A DNA stretch of 62,035 nucleotides from Paraliobacillus salinarum (lineage in GTDB: Bacteria > Bacillota > Bacilli > Bacillales > Amphibacillaceae): NCBI RefSeq assembly GCF_014083865.1, contig NZ_JACEFA010000014.1:1-62035 (forward strand). Direction: 5' to 3'. Each line of letters begins with the position of its first letter. The stretch's first letter is position 1. The translations under genes and the position numbers were made by a program. Below are positions 44,634 through 54,620 of the stretch, piece after piece. A model generated the notes under the pieces. It made no database searches and had not been told where the DNA came from. It saw only the letters and a list, made by a program, of their open reading frames with translations.

Positions 44634-44806
44634 CTGACTACCTCCTTTATCTGAAAATTATGCTTACTATAATAATATCATGTCACATTAAAAAATCTAT
44701 ACTTTTTCTTACTTTTAATAAAGTTGAAATAATTTTACATGTTCCACCACGATTAACGCATTCTAATAAGTAAATTCACTTCAAGTATACAAAGGAGAGA
44801 CAAACA

Positions 44807-45283
44807 ATGTCAGAAAAAATGAACTTATTAATGTTTAGTGGTGAATACGACAAAGCGATGGCAGGTTTAATTTTGGCAAATGCAGCTAGAGAAATAGACG
44901 TAGAAGTAACGATGTTTTTTGCTTTTTGGGGATTATGGCTTGTACGCGATCCCGAAAAAATTTCAACTGAAGATAAATCAATATATGAAAAAATGTTTAG
45001 CACCTTTTCCCCTAAAGGAGCTGAGGATCTACCGCTGTCTAAAATGAACTTCAATGGAATTGGTAAGAAACTATTAGTCGATATGATGGATGATCACCAT
45101 GCCCCACACGTGATTCATTATTTGAAAGGAGCTAGAAAAAAGAATGTAAAGTTTTATGGTTGTAAACTATCACTTGAAATTATGGGTTTTAAACAAGAAG
45201 AGCTCATTCCTGAGTTAGAAATTGTTGATGCGAAAACATACTTAAAGGATGCCTTGCAATCAAATATGCAGTTGTTCATCTAA
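44807..45283 (+). CDS. DsrE/DsrF-like sulfur-relay protein
   Basis: This 158-residue protein has the DsrE fold: an N-terminal LLMFSGEYDKAMAGLILANA, a central VTMFFAFWGLWLV and a conserved cysteine, Cys119, in VKFYGCKLSLEIMGF. DsrE-family proteins carry persulfide sulfur. The ATG follows AAAGGAGAGAC. A cysteine-desulfurase-like gene begins 91 bp downstream on the same strand with no terminator between, suggesting the two may transfer sulfur together. Confidence 0.85.
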   Translation: MSEKMNLLMFSGEYDKAMAGLILANAAREIDVEVTMFFAFWGLWLVRDPEKISTEDKSIYEKMFSTFSPKGAEDLPLSKMNFNGIGKKLLVDMMDDHHAPHVIHYLKGARKKNVKFYGCKLSLEIMGFKQEELIPELEIVDAKTYLKDALQSNMQLFI

Positions 45284-45374
45284 TTATAGTTCTAGATAAA
45301 ATTCACTCTAACACTTTTTTTCACCGAGCATAGGCTAATGATATAGCACGATGGATCGGAGAGGTGAAATTAGA

Positions 45375-46895
45375 ATGTTTAAAGCGAAAATTGGAACAAA
45401 AACACATTATCCGAATGGAGAATTGGAAGAATATTTTAAGCCTTATCGCCAACAAACAATTGGCTATAATCAACGGATAAAAACACCCTACGGAAACAAA
45501 CAAATGATTTATGCAGATTGGACAGCCAGCGGCCGGTTATATGAACCAATTGAATTAAAATTATTGCGCATAATTGGGCCGTTTGTTGGAAATACACATA
45601 CAGAATCCACCGTTACCGGTATGACGACAACAAAGGCATACGAACAAGCAAGAATAATTATAAAAAATCATGTGAATGCTCGAACAGATGATGCTTTAAT
45701 ACCAACTGGAACTGGTATGACCGATGCGGTAAATAAATTACAGCGGTTATTGGGAATGAAAGCTCCGGAGAACATTCAAAAAAGAGTTAAAATAAAAGAG
45801 AATGATCGACCGATTATCTTCGTAAGTCATATGGAGCATCATTCCAACTATCTATCCTGGAAAGAAACAATTGGTGATGTAATTATGCTACCACCTGATG
45901 AAAATGGTGCCGTAGATGTGAATGAATTAAAAAAACAACTTCAGCTTTATTCCAATCGTAAGACGAAGATTGGTGCATTTACTGCATGCTCCAATGTTAC
46001 AGGATTTCAAACCGATTATCATCAATTAGCAAAAATAATGCATGAACATGACGGTATTTGTTTTATTGATTTTGCTGCATCTGCACCCTATCATGCGATT
46101 GACATGCATCCTTCCAATTCATTAGAAAGACTTGATGGTATTCTTTTTTCTCCACACAAATTTTTAGGTGGCCCTGGAACGTGTGGTATTTTAATTGTGG
46201 CAGAAAAATTGATCGAAAATACGGCACCTGATAATCCTGGTGGTGGCACTGTTTTATGGACAGATAAATGGGGAGGCTATAAATATAATACACAGATAGA
46301 AGCTAGAGAAGATGGCGGAACACCTGGGTTTCTGCAGCTTATCCGCGCTGCCCTCGCAATTAAATTAAAAGAAGCGATGGGAATAGAAGAAATGTATTAT
46401 CGTAAACAAGAAATTCTAAATATACTCGTACCAGAGTTAGATCGAATGAATGGAATAGAAATGTTAGGCTATCCATCTACTCAACCATGTTTAGGTATTA
46501 TTTCTTTTTGTGCAAAAGAAGTACACCATCATTTGTTCGTTAAGCTATTAAATGATCGATTCGGTATCCAAGCTAGAGGAGGGTGTTCTTGCGCTGGTCC
46601 ATACGGTCATTATTTATTAAACATTGATGCAAACGAATCCGAGAAAATAGCACAATTGGTAGAAAAGGGCGACCTCTCCACAAAACCAGGATGGGTGCGT
46701 ATATCCATACACCCATCCATGTCTAATCAGGAAGTAATACTTATATTAAAAGCAATTAGGCAGATTAAGCAGCATGCTAATCAATGGGAAAAAGACTATA
46801 TTTATAACTCATATAAAGATACCTTCATTCATAAAGATGACAACGAAAAAACACATCTAGATTTAACGCAATTTTTTTCATTTCAAACTAGCTAA
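45375..46895 (+). CDS. class V aminotransferase-fold, cysteine desulfurase-like enzyme
   Basis: This 506-residue PLP protein has VSHMEHHSNYLSW, IDFAASAPYHAI, the PLP lysine Lys262 in FSPHKFLGG, and a cysteine pair Cys404/Cys406 in QARGGCSCAGPYGH at the place of the SufS/CsdA catalytic loop. It is about 100 residues longer than SufS because of extra segments near residues 140-150, 285-320 and the C-terminus. SufU, SufB or other Fe-S genes are absent. Sulfur mobilisation with the DsrE neighbour is an inference. The ATG follows AGAGGTG. Confidence 0.8.
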   Translation: MFKAKIGTKTHYPNGELEEYFKPYRQQTIGYNQRIKTPYGNKQMIYADWTASGRLYEPIELKLLRIIGPFVGNTHTESTVTGMTTTKAYEQARIIIKNHVNARTDDALIPTGTGMTDAVNKLQRLLGMKAPENIQKRVKIKENDRPIIFVSHMEHHSNYLSWKETIGDVIMLPPDENGAVDVNELKKQLQLYSNRKTKIGAFTACSNVTGFQTDYHQLAKIMHEHDGICFIDFAASAPYHAIDMHPSNSLERLDGILFSPHKFLGGPGTCGILIVAEKLIENTAPDNPGGGTVLWTDKWGGYKYNTQIEAREDGGTPGFLQLIRAALAIKLKEAMGIEEMYYRKQEILNILVPELDRMNGIEMLGYPSTQPCLGIISFCAKEVHHHLFVKLLNDRFGIQARGGCSCAGPYGHYLLNIDANESEKIAQLVEKGDLSTKPGWVRISIHPSMSNQEVILILKAIRQIKQHANQWEKDYIYNSYKDTFIHKDDNEKTHLDLTQFFSFQTS

Positions 46896-47616
46896 ACATA
46901 CGTTCCTTTTTCCGAATAAATAAAGATATGAAAATGATTGCCGCAATAGCATACGCAAAATAACTAAGAACAGGATAGGTCGCTTGATTTTTTACGCCTA
47001 TTCCAATAATTGCCCAAACAAATACAAGTGGATAAAAAATATCACGTTCCGATGAGCGAAACCAAATTGCTAGGACTGCTGCAATAACAAGCATGATCAT
47101 TGTCCAAATTTGATCAGATAAGCCAAAGCCGTTCCAATCAATATAGATAAGGTAATAACTAATATTTGCGATCGTAGCAACACTGATCCAACCTAGATAA
47201 ATGGAAAATGGTAATAAGTCTAAAGTATTTTGTTTTCGTTCTTTTACCTTTAGATACATTACAATTAATGTAATCAATAAACTAATCATTACAATAACGG
47301 ATACCGCAAAGTAATTATAATGCCACGATAGAATCCAAGCTACATTTAACACACAACTAATCCAGAATAGCCCAAATGTTTCTTGATACAATGGTAAGTC
47401 ACGTCTTTGAGATGGCAACTGTCTCAGCACCCACAAGACTAACAACGCATAAATCAATCCCCATATACTAAAAACATATCCTGCTGGTGTGAATAAAACT
47501 GGTAGTTGATTAGATATTTCCCCTGTAGTTTGTCCATTAATCGGCAAGATGTTTGCAAGTCCATTAACCGCAATTACCATTAAAATCGCAACAAGATTAG
47601 ATATAAACACCTTCAT
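46888..47616 (-). CDS. TspO/MBR-like membrane protein
   Basis: This 242-residue protein has about seven or eight membrane segments, more than the five of typical TspO. Its FTPAGYVFSIWGLIYALL matches the TspO signature, and the spacing of tryptophans is similar. TspO-type proteins bind porphyrins and sense oxygen or light stress. It starts 29 bp after the photolyase gene, so the two are probably one operon. Its 3' end overlaps the convergent desulfurase-like gene by 8 bp. Confidence 0.8.
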   Translation of the reverse strand: MKVFISNLVAILMVIAVNGLANILPINGQTTGEISNQLPVLFTPAGYVFSIWGLIYALLVLWVLRQLPSQRRDLPLYQETFGLFWISCVLNVAWILSWHYNYFAVSVIVMISLLITLIVMYLKVKERKQNTLDLLPFSIYLGWISVATIANISYYLIYIDWNGFGLSDQIWTMIMLVIAAVLAIWFRSSERDIFYPLVFVWAIIGIGVKNQATYPVLSYFAYAIAAIIFISLFIRKKERMFS

Positions 47617-47645
47617 AAATTTTCCTCCTCACGTCTTTTTTTAGG

Positions 47646-49112
47646 CTACTTCTCACCTAATACATCAACATAATTTTTCATGTCTTGATAAGCTGCTAAA
47701 GCTCGTTCTCGACTTGCTTTATGGTCTACAATCGGCTCAGGGTATGTCTGTCCTAATTCAATACCCGCTTCCTCTAGCACTTCCGCCGGTGCAGTCCAAG
47801 GGGAGAACAAATATTTCGTAGGAAGGTCCGCAATTTCCGGAACCCATCTTCGAACATAATGACCATGGGGATCAAATTTTTCTCCTTGTGTGATTGGATT
47901 AAAAATACGAAAGTAAGGAGAAGCATCATAGCCTGAACCTGCAACCCATTGCCAACCCATAATATTGTTTGCTGAATCATGATCTACTAGCGTATTGCGA
48001 AACCAGTTCGCACCTTCTTTCCAGTGAATCAACAAGTGTTTGATTAAGAAAGATGCTGTAATCATTCTCACTCGGTTATGCATCCAACCAGTTTCCCATA
48101 ATTCACGCAACCCAGCATCCACAATTGGATAACCTGTTTTTGCATATTTCCACCGATCGAAGTGGTCTTGATCCTTTTTCCAAGTGAAATATTTAAACTC
48201 TTCTTTTAAAGGCTCGTCTTCTACATGAGGAAAAGTAACCAATTGGTGATAAGCAAAATCGCGCCAAACCAATTGTCTTGCAAACGATTCCAATTGTTCG
48301 TGACTTTCTTGCTGCTCCCTACTATCTAATTGTATTAACTTCTTTTGAATATCATGCCAAATGAATCGCGGACTAATTTCCCCCCATGCCAAGTGCGGAG
48401 AAAGACGAGAAACTCTATCTTTTGCCGGGAAATCTCGCTCTTTATCATAGCTCATAATATCCTCATCGTGAAAATCATTCCATCGATCGATTGCTTGCTG
48501 TTCACCTGGTGTCCAATAATTATGTAATTTAGTTGCCCAAGGGTGTTGCGGTAATAAATCAAGATCATTTACTTCTCCGATGTCATAATCTATAGCAACA
48601 CCTGATTTAATTCGTTTCGGTAAATGGGTAGGAGAAGCAACATGTTGTTTCCGAGCTTGCTTCCAGAATGGTGTGAAGATCTTATACGGTTCATTTTTTT
48701 GATTCATTACTGAACCGGGAGTGAAAAGTAATTCAGATTCAAATCTTTCTATAGTTACAGTTTCTTTTAATTGGTTTAGAACCTTTTCTTCTGCAACTCT
48801 ACCAATGCGATCATAGCATGAATTAAAGTAAATCGCCGATGCATTGGTTTCATCTATTAATTCCCCTAACACCTTCACATGTGATCCTTTTTTAATAATT
48901 AACGGAACATCAAATCGAGCTAATTTTTCTTTAATATGCGCCAAACTATGGTGTAACCACCACTTACTAGCTGCACCAATTGCTCGGTCTTCTTCGTCCG
49001 ACAAAATATAAACAGGGATAACGTTACCTTCATTCGCTGCATAAGTAAATGCTAGATTATCAAATAAACGCAAGTCTTTTCTAAACCAAACAATAATTTT
49101 TTTGTCTGTCAT
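47646..49112 (-). CDS. phrB: deoxyribodipyrimidine photolyase
   Basis: Repairs UV-induced pyrimidine dimers using blue light. The 488-residue protein has the N-terminal antenna-binding domain (WFRKDLRLFDN) and the FAD domain with RQLVWRDFAYHQL, GYPIVDAGLRELWETGWMHN, and NNIMGWQWVAGSGYDASPYF. It belongs to class I CPD photolyases. It is the first gene of a likely two-gene unit with the TspO-like gene, a common pairing in light-exposed bacteria. Confidence 0.95.
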   Translation of the reverse strand: MTDKKIIVWFRKDLRLFDNLAFTYAANEGNVIPVYILSDEEDRAIGAASKWWLHHSLAHIKEKLARFDVPLIIKKGSHVKVLGELIDETNASAIYFNSCYDRIGRVAEEKVLNQLKETVTIERFESELLFTPGSVMNQKNEPYKIFTPFWKQARKQHVASPTHLPKRIKSGVAIDYDIGEVNDLDLLPQHPWATKLHNYWTPGEQQAIDRWNDFHDEDIMSYDKERDFPAKDRVSRLSPHLAWGEISPRFIWHDIQKKLIQLDSREQQESHEQLESFARQLVWRDFAYHQLVTFPHVEDEPLKEEFKYFTWKKDQDHFDRWKYAKTGYPIVDAGLRELWETGWMHNRVRMITASFLIKHLLIHWKEGANWFRNTLVDHDSANNIMGWQWVAGSGYDASPYFRIFNPITQGEKFDPHGHYVRRWVPEIADLPTKYLFSPWTAPAEVLEEAGIELGQTYPEPIVDHKASRERALAAYQDMKNYVDVLGEK

Positions 49113-49185
49113 CTTACAACCTCTTTTCTTTCGCTATCTTTATTTATTTCCCCTAATTATAGGGCTTAAACCACAATCAAGCGGC

Positions 49186-49213
49186 AAAAAAGAAGCACCC
49201 ATTAAGGATGCTT
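49186..49213 (-). terminator. terminator of the APC permease gene
   Basis: AAGCACCC (49193-49200) pairs with GGATGCTT (49206-49213). The minus-strand T run CTTTTTTG follows. Confidence 0.72.
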
Positions 49214-49222
49214 GTCGACAGA

Positions 49223-50524
49223 TTATGCTTCTTTCTCTTTTTTCTTTAAATATATAGATAAGCCGATAAAAACAGCTAATGTTATCATTAGAGAAGTAAT
49301 TACAATTAATGGATCATTCATTAATTTCACCCAAACAAACGCACCTAATACAATTGCATCTAATGTAAGTGCGGTTAAAACAATCAATTGGTTAGCCGCT
49401 AATTGTTTCCGTAGATGCTTCCATACTCCCCAATGGATAATCATATCCATGATCAGATAAAGAATCGCACCCATGGATGCAATACGACTTAAATCAAAGA
49501 ATATGGTAAGTACCATAGCGATAGCAATCGTATAAACGAGTGTATGTTTTTGAATACTACCAGGCATATGAAAATGACTATGCGGAATTAACTTCATATT
49601 TGTTAACATCGCTAACATTCTAGAAACTGCAAATACACTGGCAATTATTCCTGTGATTGTCGCTATTACAGCGATAATAACGGTAAACCAAACCCCTAAA
49701 CTCCCCAATGCAGGACGAGCAGCTTCAGCCAACGCGTAATCTTGTGCTTTAATTATTTCTGTCAGAGATAAATTACTAGAAACAGCCCAAGCTAGCATCA
49801 AGTAGACAAATAAACTAATGATGATAGAAATGATAATTGCTCTAGCAACATTTTTCTTTGGTTTTGTAATTTCTGAGCCACTATTTGTAATCGTTGTAAA
49901 ACCTTTAAAAGAAAGAATGGTCAATGCTATTGCCGCAACGTAGCTAACATTACTTGGATTAGGCGGATTATTCCCCGCTTCTGCAGGCTCAAACGTAAAG
50001 CCAACTACCCAAAGTGCACTCACAGCAAATAGTAATAAGCCAACAATTTTTATTAGAGATGCAATGGATGTAAAGGATTGAATAAAAGTATTTCCAGAGA
50101 TATTAACTATAAATGCAAATAGCAATAATCCGACCCCTAATGCTGGTACTAATAAATCAGTAGATTGCACATCAAACAATTGCAATGTATACGTACCAAA
50201 AGTTCTTGCAACTAAACTTTGATTAATTACCATTGATAACGCCATTAACATAGCAGCAGATGCGGCTATTGTACCTTTTCCATAAGCTTTTACTAAATAC
50301 ATACCAATTCCACCTGCTGATGGATAAGCTTGACTTAACTTTGTGTATGAATATGCACTAAAACCTGTTACGATTCCACCTATTATAAAAATAAGCGGAA
50401 ACCAAGCCCCAGATAAAGCGGCAACCTGACCAAGTAAAGCGAAGATTCCTGCGCTAATCATCACTCCTGTACCAAGCCCTACTGCACCAGGAAGCGTAAT
50501 ACTGTTTTTTTTATAGGATGACAT
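49223..50524 (-). CDS. APC-family amino acid permease
   Basis: This 433-residue protein has about 12 membrane segments, with the APC pattern GLGTGVMISAGIFALLG in helix 1 and FKGFTTITNSGSEITKPKKN near helix 6. The ATG at 50524 follows GAGGTGAATGTT. APC members exchange or take up amino acids or polyamines; the substrate is unknown. A single gene with its own terminator. Confidence 0.88.
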   Translation of the reverse strand: MSSYKKNSITLPGAVGLGTGVMISAGIFALLGQVAALSGAWFPLIFIIGGIVTGFSAYSYTKLSQAYPSAGGIGMYLVKAYGKGTIAASAAMLMALSMVINQSLVARTFGTYTLQLFDVQSTDLLVPALGVGLLLFAFIVNISGNTFIQSFTSIASLIKIVGLLLFAVSALWVVGFTFEPAEAGNNPPNPSNVSYVAAIALTILSFKGFTTITNSGSEITKPKKNVARAIIISIIISLFVYLMLAWAVSSNLSLTEIIKAQDYALAEAARPALGSLGVWFTVIIAVIATITGIIASVFAVSRMLAMLTNMKLIPHSHFHMPGSIQKHTLVYTIAIAMVLTIFFDLSRIASMGAILYLIMDMIIHWGVWKHLRKQLAANQLIVLTALTLDAIVLGAFVWVKLMNDPLIVITSLMITLAVFIGLSIYLKKKEKEA

Positions 50525-50590
50525 AACATTCACCTCGTAAATTAATAGATAGTTATGCTATATCCTTAAATTGTCATACTAAAACATCTG

Positions 50591-51607
50591 CTACTGCAAA
50601 CCTAATAATCGTACCAAAATATAACCTAAGATGGATAAAAGTATTGAACCTATGAATGCAGCTGCAAATGCCTTCATACCCCACTTTCTGAATGTCTTAA
50701 GATCTACATTTAACCCTAGGCCAACCATCGCCATCCCTATCAGCAGATACGCTAAATCAACAATTCGTAACGCCATTTCTTCTGAAAAGATTCCTAATGT
50801 ATGCACACCGCTCATTGCTAAAAATCCTAAAATAAACCATGGAACAGAGGAGAAGGAGAACGCCTTTTCATTCGCACCTAAATGATTCCCTTCAGATTTT
50901 CGATAGAAATAGCCAACAATTAACGCAACTGGTACTAATAAGGCGACTCTAGTAAGCTTCACAATAACTGCCATATCAACGGCTGCCACTCCACCTACAT
51001 CTGCAGCCGCTATTACATGCGCCACTTCATGCAACGTTCCACCAGCAAACACCCCATAACCTAATGGAGTTAAACCTAATACACTGTAGAGTACAGTATA
51101 AACAAGCGTAAAAATTGTACCTAATATCGCTACGGTAGAAGCACCAATTGCCGTTTCATTATCTTTTGCTTTAATGTACGGAGCAATCGCCACAACAGCT
51201 GCTGCACCACATATCGCTGTACCACAAGCTGTTAGAATACCAAGCTTTTTCTCTACACCAAATAGACGTGTTAAGCTATAAACAACGACTAATGCAAAGG
51301 TTACTTGAATTAAAGCAACTAAAAAAACATTACTTCCTGCTTGATAAATATCAATTAAATTCAAACGCATACCTAATAATATAATACCAACGCGCAATAA
51401 TTTCTTACTGGAAAAACCAATACCAGGCTCCCATGCTTCTTTTTTTCCGATTGCAAACTTCCAAACTGCACCTAGCAAAATAGCGATCACCAATGCACCT
51501 AAAATCGAAAAGAAAGGTAACCGTGCAATTAATTTTGCTACGATTGCAAGTAATAAGGTCAAACCAATTCCTTGTATAAATCCTTTATTTATCTTTTTAA
51601 TCATCAT
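50591..51607 (-). CDS. yeiH: YeiH-family (UPF0324) membrane protein
   Basis: This 338-residue protein has about ten membrane segments with ACGTAICGAAAVVAIAPYIK and GTLHEVAHVIAA, family hallmarks. YeiH has been called a putative sulfate exporter, without firm proof. It is divergent from a LysR gene, as in yeiH-yeiE of E. coli, and that regulator probably controls it. Confidence 0.88.
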   Translation of the reverse strand: MMIKKINKGFIQGIGLTLLLAIVAKLIARLPFFSILGALVIAILLGAVWKFAIGKKEAWEPGIGFSSKKLLRVGIILLGMRLNLIDIYQAGSNVFLVALIQVTFALVVVYSLTRLFGVEKKLGILTACGTAICGAAAVVAIAPYIKAKDNETAIGASTVAILGTIFTLVYTVLYSVLGLTPLGYGVFAGGTLHEVAHVIAAADVGGVAAVDMAVIVKLTRVALLVPVALIVGYFYRKSEGNHLGANEKAFSFSSVPWFILGFLAMSGVHTLGIFSEEMALRIVDLAYLLIGMAMVGLGLNVDLKTFRKWGMKAFAAAFIGSILLSILGYILVRLLGLQ

Positions 51608-51714
51608 AACACTTCCTTATTTATTCTCCTCTTTACTTTACGCCTGAATAATATATTAGTAAAATACATATATCTAATTATATTTATTAGTTTTTTTAAT
51701 AATAGGAGGTCAAT

Positions 51715-52590
51715 ATGCACTTAGATGCACTTCAGACTTTTACAACATTAGTAGAAGTAGGTAATTTTACAAAAGCTGCAGAAAAACTATTAATATCACA
51801 ACCAAGTGTTAGCTTACATATTAAAAATCTCGAAAACACGTTTGATACACAACTGTTAGATCGCTCACGAAAAGGATTTCGATTAACACCTACAGGCGAG
51901 ATTCTTTATCATCGTTCAAAACAATTACTGTCCATTTACAACAATGCCAAACAGGAAATACGTAGTCATCATCACGCAGTATCGGGATCTTTAACTATCG
52001 GAGCTAGTTTTACCATTGGCGAATACATCCTGCCCTCTTTGCTAATTGAATTACAAGAAGCTTACCCGAATCTAACTTTAGAGGCTGTGATCGGAAATAC
52101 GGAAGAAATTGTTCGATCGGTTAAACTATTGCAAGTAGATATTGGACTAATTGAAGGGCAAACGAACGAAAAAGAAATGGAAGTATATCCATTTATGGAG
52201 GATCAGCTTTATTTCGTCGCTTCAGCAAATCACGATTTAACAAAAAAAGAAAAGCTATCGATAAGAGCATTGGATAATCAACTTTGGGTTACCCGTGAGG
52301 AAGGGTCTGGAACAAGAGAGTACCTTTATCACGTTATTCGAAAAGAAGGATTAAAAGCAACAGCATTTCTCACGATCAGCAGTAATCAAGCAATTAAAGA
52401 AACATTAATGCAAGGGAATGGTATCTCGTTACTTTCAAAAAGTGTCATTGAGCGAGAGGTATTAGAAGGAAACTTAGTAAAACTACAAGTCAACAATAAG
52501 CCATTGACACGAACGTTTTCCTATATTGTGTCACCTATTATGAAGGAAAAGAAAAACGTTGAAGCCTTTTTGCAAAAACTAAAGAAGTAA
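51715..52590 (+). CDS. LysR-family regulator of yeiH
   Basis: This 291-residue protein has a LysR helix-turn-helix (ALQTFTTLVEVGNFTKAAEK, SQPSVSLHIKNLE) and a periplasmic-binding-like effector domain. It is most like the YeiE/CysL branch. The ATG follows AGGAGGTCAAT. The divergent position 107 bp from yeiH suggests it activates that gene; the intergenic DNA is very AT-rich, and no LysR box is certain. Confidence 0.9.
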   Translation: MHLDALQTFTTLVEVGNFTKAAEKLLISQPSVSLHIKNLENTFDTQLLDRSRKGFRLTPTGEILYHRSKQLLSIYNNAKQEIRSHHHAVSGSLTIGASFTIGEYILPSLLIELQEAYPNLTLEAVIGNTEEIVRSVKLLQVDIGLIEGQTNEKEMEVYPFMEDQLYFVASANHDLTKKEKLSIRALDNQLWVTREEGSGTREYLYHVIRKEGLKATAFLTISSNQAIKETLMQGNGISLLSKSVIEREVLEGNLVKLQVNNKPLTRTFSYIVSPIMKEKKNVEAFLQKLKK

Positions 52591-52626
52591 AAAAATCTCC
52601 ACAGCTTTAAGCAATGTGGAGATTTT
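52591..52626. terminator. bidirectional terminator
   Basis: AAAATCTCCACA (52592-52603) pairs with TGTGGAGATTTT (52615-52626) between the convergent LysR and TraB genes. Confidence 0.87.
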
Positions 52627-52631
52627 ATTTC

Positions 52632-53798
52632 TTATATATTATTTATAAATAGTCGCACAACATCCGCTCCACCAATGATCGTTCCTAATGTACTACCTAG
52701 ATTAGCTAGGACGATAATTAATAATACACGGGTTGCTTTATTTCGCCAAAATCCTTTTACAGTGAATACATCCTCTGATAAGTTTTCAAAATCAGAAACA
52801 TGGGGTCTTTTGACATAGGCTTGTACAAAACCAGCAAACCAGCCAGCTGCAATCAATGGATTTAAGGAAGTAATTGGAGCAGCGATAAATGCTGTAACAA
52901 TCGCTAATGGATGACCCAGCCCAATTGCTACACCTAACGCCGAAAATGTACCATTCCACAATAACCAGCTCAGCATTTGTTGCCAGCCTGCTGCAGGGTT
53001 ATTCAGAAAAGTAAATACAATCAAAGCAATAATTAAAATCGGTATCGACCAACCAATAATTTTAGGCACCTTAGATTTTGGTGGGACAGCTGTTAAAGCT
53101 TTCAAGTCATGATTCTTCTTTATTTCTTTTGTAATACCAGGAACATGTGCTGCACCTAGTACAGCAACAATTTTCTGACCTGGCGCATATTTAATCTTTT
53201 GCGCTAAATATTGATCCCGTTCGTCTATTAACGGCTTTTTTAATCGTGGGAATGACTCTGTAAATTCATTCAATATTGATTGAATAGAATCCTGGCTTTT
53301 CATTTTTTCTAAATCTTCTTCTGTGATGGTTTCTTTCGAAAAAATTCCAGCAAAAATTTGAGCTAAGAGCATCATTTTCCCTTTAAAACCTACGCCACCC
53401 CAAATTCTTGCAAAAGTTATTTGGATATTACGATCAGCTAAAACTAACTGCGCATTATTTTCCTTCGCAGACGTGATACCTTGAATCATCTCTTGTCCAG
53501 CCTCTATACCAAATTGCTTAGCCATACGTTTCTGAAAAGATGAAATAGCAAGATTCATCAATAAAAGTGAGGCTTTTTTCTCTTTAATTACTTTAAAGAT
53601 GTCCATGTCTTTCCATTGGTTACCATCCATAATGGATTGATAACGTTGCTTATCTAGCTCTACACACACAGCATCTGGTTGCTCATTTTCAATTACTTCT
53701 TTTACTTGTTCTGCACTTGTTTTTGACACATGTGCAGTCCCTATCAATATAAATTCTTTTCCATCTTGTTCTATTCTTGTTATATTTTCTTCGGACAT
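52632..53798 (-). CDS. TraB/PrgY-family membrane protein
   Basis: This 388-residue protein has an N-terminal TraB domain with ILIGTAHVSKTS (18-29) and KIVAVLGAAHVPGI, the conserved GxxH motifs. The C-terminal third has about four to five membrane segments. PrgY blocks pheromone signalling in Enterococcus; related TIKI proteins are metalloproteases. The role here is unknown. ATG with AAGGAAGG upstream. Confidence 0.88.
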   Translation of the reverse strand: MSEENITRIEQDGKEFILIGTAHVSKTSAEQVKEVIENEQPDAVCVELDKQRYQSIMDGNQWKDMDIFKVIKEKKASLLLMNLAISSFQKRMAKQFGIEAGQEMIQGITSAKENNAQLVLADRNIQITFARIWGGVGFKGKMMLLAQIFAGIFSKETITEEDLEKMKSQDSIQSILNEFTESFPRLKKPLIDERDQYLAQKIKYAPGQKIVAVLGAAHVPGITKEIKKNHDLKALTAVPPKSKVPKIIGWSIPILIIALIVFTFLNNPAAGWQQMLSWLLWNGTFSALGVAIGLGHPLAIVTAFIAAPITSLNPLIAAGWFAGFVQAYVKRPHVSDFENLSEDVFTVKGFWRNKATRVLLIIVLANLGSTLGTIIGGADVVRLFINNI

Positions 53799-53874
53799 GA
53801 ACTTACCTTCCTTTTATAAAATACATACACTTGTACATTATTTTATCATAAAGTACATTATTGCACATAAATTT

Positions 53875-53920
53875 TAAAAAAAGCTAGCGAACGATCATTT
53901 TACTTGCATGTCGTTCGCTG
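53875..53920 (-). terminator. terminator of the MdaB-like gene
   Basis: AGCGAACGA (53886-53894) pairs with TCGTTCGCT (53911-53919). The minus-strand sequence continues AGCTTTTTTT. Confidence 0.82.
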
Positions 53921-53962
53921 TTCACTTGATTCATTTCATTTTCTTTATCAAACATATAATGC

Positions 53963-54508
53963 TTATAGTACTTTCGCTAAATGATTTTTAATATCTTTTA
54001 CATACTTTTCGACCTGTAGATCTTTAAAGATATTGTGTACAGAAAAGGTTTCTAGTTGCTCCATATCGATATAACGATGCATACAGTGAATCGGAAAAAG
54101 AACGTCCTCTACTGTTTTACCATTAAAAAAGCCATCTTCTGTTTCAAACTCTTCTAATGGTGCACCCCACGTTGTAGAAATCATATATTTCTTACCTGTT
54201 AAAAGGCCTCCTCTTCCATACCTTTCTCCCTTTTCATAAAAAACACCGCGTTTTAATACTTGATCAAAGTAGGTTTTAAACTTTCCAGGTAAACTAAACC
54301 AAAAAATCGGTGTCTGATAGATGATTATATCAGCAGATAAATATTTTTCTCTCTCCTCTTCGACATTGTATCCTTGATCAATAATTGTTGTTGTAATAAT
54401 GTATTCTTTTTCTAATTGTTCTTGTATCGTTTCAAATATCGTTTGATTAAGCTTACCTTTACTGTGGGGATACCATTGGTGGCCGTTTATTAATAAAACT
54501 TGCTTCAC
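53963..54508 (-). CDS. flavodoxin-fold NAD(P)H quinone reductase, MdaB-like
   Basis: This 181-residue protein has the Flavodoxin_2 pattern: VLLINGHQWYPHSKGKLNQT for FMN/FAD phosphate, then IIIYQTPIFWFSLPGKFKTY, FDQVL, and GKKYMISTTWGAP. Such enzymes reduce quinones by two electrons. The GTG at 54508 is chosen because GAGGAGG lies 10 bases before it; an ATG at 54529 overlaps the ribosome site. A single-gene unit. Confidence 0.87.
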   Translation of the reverse strand: MKQVLLINGHQWYPHSKGKLNQTIFETIQEQLEKEYIITTTIIDQGYNVEEEREKYLSADIIIYQTPIFWFSLPGKFKTYFDQVLKRGVFYEKGERYGRGGLLTGKKYMISTTWGAPLEEFETEDGFFNGKTVEDVLFPIHCMHRYIDMEQLETFSVHNIFKDLQVEKYVKDIKNHLAKVL

Positions 54509-54620
54509 TTTCCAAACGCCTCCTCTCATCTTTACAGAGTATATGTGTAAAAAAAAGAAATATTAAATTGTTTTTCAGACACTTCCTGCAAAAATATGTT
54601 ATGATTAACTTTACAACATA

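Noticed and set aside
51608-51714. LysR box between yeiH and its regulator
   Set aside because: The stretch is too AT-rich to pick one T-N11-A motif with confidence.
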